Below are positions 5,650 through 6,149 of a stretch of 6,149 nt of DNA, in pieces. How positions within the stretch are numbered: position 1 is the first letter of the stretch; each line of letters begins with the position of its first letter. This stretch comes from Bacilli bacterium (GTDB taxonomy: Bacteria; Bacillota_I; Bacilli_A; RFN20; CAG-826). The stretch is taken from assembly GCA_017617775.1 (NCBI GenBank), contig JAFZVO010000036.1:1-6149 (forward strand), in the 5' to 3' direction. Made by a program: the position numbers and the translations under genes. The notes under the pieces were generated by a model, which saw nothing but the letters and a program-made list of their open reading frames with translations, made no database searches and was not told the DNA's origin.

Positions 5650-6149
5650 ATGGAAAACGAAAATAAAGTCTTAAAATTTCTTAAACCATTCAATCGTTGC
5701 TTAGCTATTGTTTCAATCTTACTAAGCATTGCTGCTATCACAGTCTTAATCATGTACAACTTCGCAGATGTCTTCACGATCTACACTGATGATGGCACAA
5801 AATACGCGGATGGCTTCAGCTATCAAGGTTATCAATCCATCTTCGCCGGTGTTGGTAACATGATCATTCAAGGATATACAGAAGCAACATTCAACATCTG
5901 GACATTCTTAGGATGTTTCTTACCTCTCATCGGCTGCTTATTCTGCGTTGTTATGTTATCCACTAACTTCGCTAGAAGAGGCACAAACAAGAAAAAAGCA
6001 ATCTTAGAAGGACTCGTCGGTGTCTTCCTAATCTTCGGAGCCATCGTCTTATATAACTGTGACTTCTTCTGGATTGAAAACGCTAAGAACGTCACTGGTT
6101 CTTATACATACTACTACGAAGCATACTTACTCCCTGCTATTAACGGAGA
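5650..6149 (+). CDS. Multi-TM membrane protein of unknown function (3' end outside window)
   Basis: The first 166 residues of a protein that stays open to the end of the window. The ATG has AAGGAG 7 bp upstream, overlapping the stop codon of the lipoprotein gene, so the two genes form an operon. The sequence begins MENENKVLKFLKPFNRCLAI. Three hydrophobic helices are visible, near residues 18-37, 83-105 and 118-137, with a polar, Tyr/Gly-rich segment (about 40-80) between the first and second and a basic loop RRGTNKKK (109-116) between the second and third. By the positive-inside rule the basic N terminus and the RRGTNKKK loop face the cytoplasm, so the 40-80 segment and the stretch after the third helix, with several Tyr residues (152-159), face outside. 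I recognise no family. Its pairing with a surface lipoprotein suggests a shared envelope function. Confidence 0.85.
   Translation, partial: MENENKVLKFLKPFNRCLAIVSILLSIAAITVLIMYNFADVFTIYTDDGTKYADGFSYQGYQSIFAGVGNMIIQGYTEATFNIWTFLGCFLPLIGCLFCVVMLSTNFARRGTNKKKAILEGLVGVFLIFGAIVLYNCDFFWIENAKNVTGSYTYYYEAYLLPAING

Noticed and set aside
5868..6095. 75-residue minus-strand frame at the right end
   Set aside because: It overlaps a well-supported membrane protein with a strong ribosome binding site in the operon; there is no sign of an independent start.
1..6149. CRISPR arrays, tRNA or rRNA genes, insertion sequences, phage attachment sites
   Set aside because: I saw no spaced identical repeats other than the TCCC array, no cloverleaf-like sequence, no transposase and no terminal inverted repeats.

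Overview
The window looks like the chromosome of a low-GC Gram-positive-type bacterium (Bacillota, or a close gut-associated relative such as an Erysipelotrichia- or RF39-like lineage). The evidence is AAGGAG-type Shine-Dalgarno sites, a lipoprotein with a classic lipobox, an AgrC/AgrA-style two-component pair and U-tract terminators. TGA ends two genes inside plausible boundaries and every Trp is TGG, so the standard bacterial code applies rather than the Mycoplasma code. The lineage is inference; the gene-family calls are read from the protein sequences.

Layout. (1) Positions 1-291 hold the 3' end of an unrecognised gene on the + strand. It converges on a minus-strand pair, and a terminator hairpin (308-338) lies in the 59-bp gap. 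(2) The minus-strand pair (1431 down to 351) is a RimJ/RimL-like GNAT acetyltransferase followed 4 bp later by a nitroreductase-family flavoprotein. (3) A second GNAT acetyltransferase (1468-1887, +) diverges from the first; only 36 bp separate the two chosen start codons, so the two promoters must overlap. (4) From 1925 to 4002 there is a 7-TM-type GHKL sensor kinase and a LytTR response regulator, overlapping by ATGA and ended by a strong GAAA-tetraloop terminator. (5) The 196-bp intergenic region after the regulator carries four TCCC-ended direct repeats about 21 bp (two helix turns) apart, then a promoter and a strong ribosome binding site. (6) From 4199 comes a 479-aa lipoprotein with a glycine-rich linker and a bacterial Ig-like (BIG_2) domain, then after 11 bp a multi-TM membrane protein that runs off the end of the window.

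How it fits together. The most interesting reading is a self-contained signalling and envelope module. The sensor kinase detects an unknown signal at the membrane, the LytTR regulator binds the phased repeats at 4048-4120, and it switches on the lipoprotein and membrane-protein genes. No AgrB/AgrD-type pheromone genes are visible. The acetyltransferases and the nitroreductase look like ordinary accessory metabolism or detoxification genes.

A second theme is translation start type. The three genes that begin at their own promoters (both GNATs and the kinase) have no Shine-Dalgarno site and carry a -10-like box 6-10 nt before the ATG, suggesting leaderless or nearly leaderless mRNAs. The downstream operon genes and the lipoprotein gene have clear AGGAG sites.
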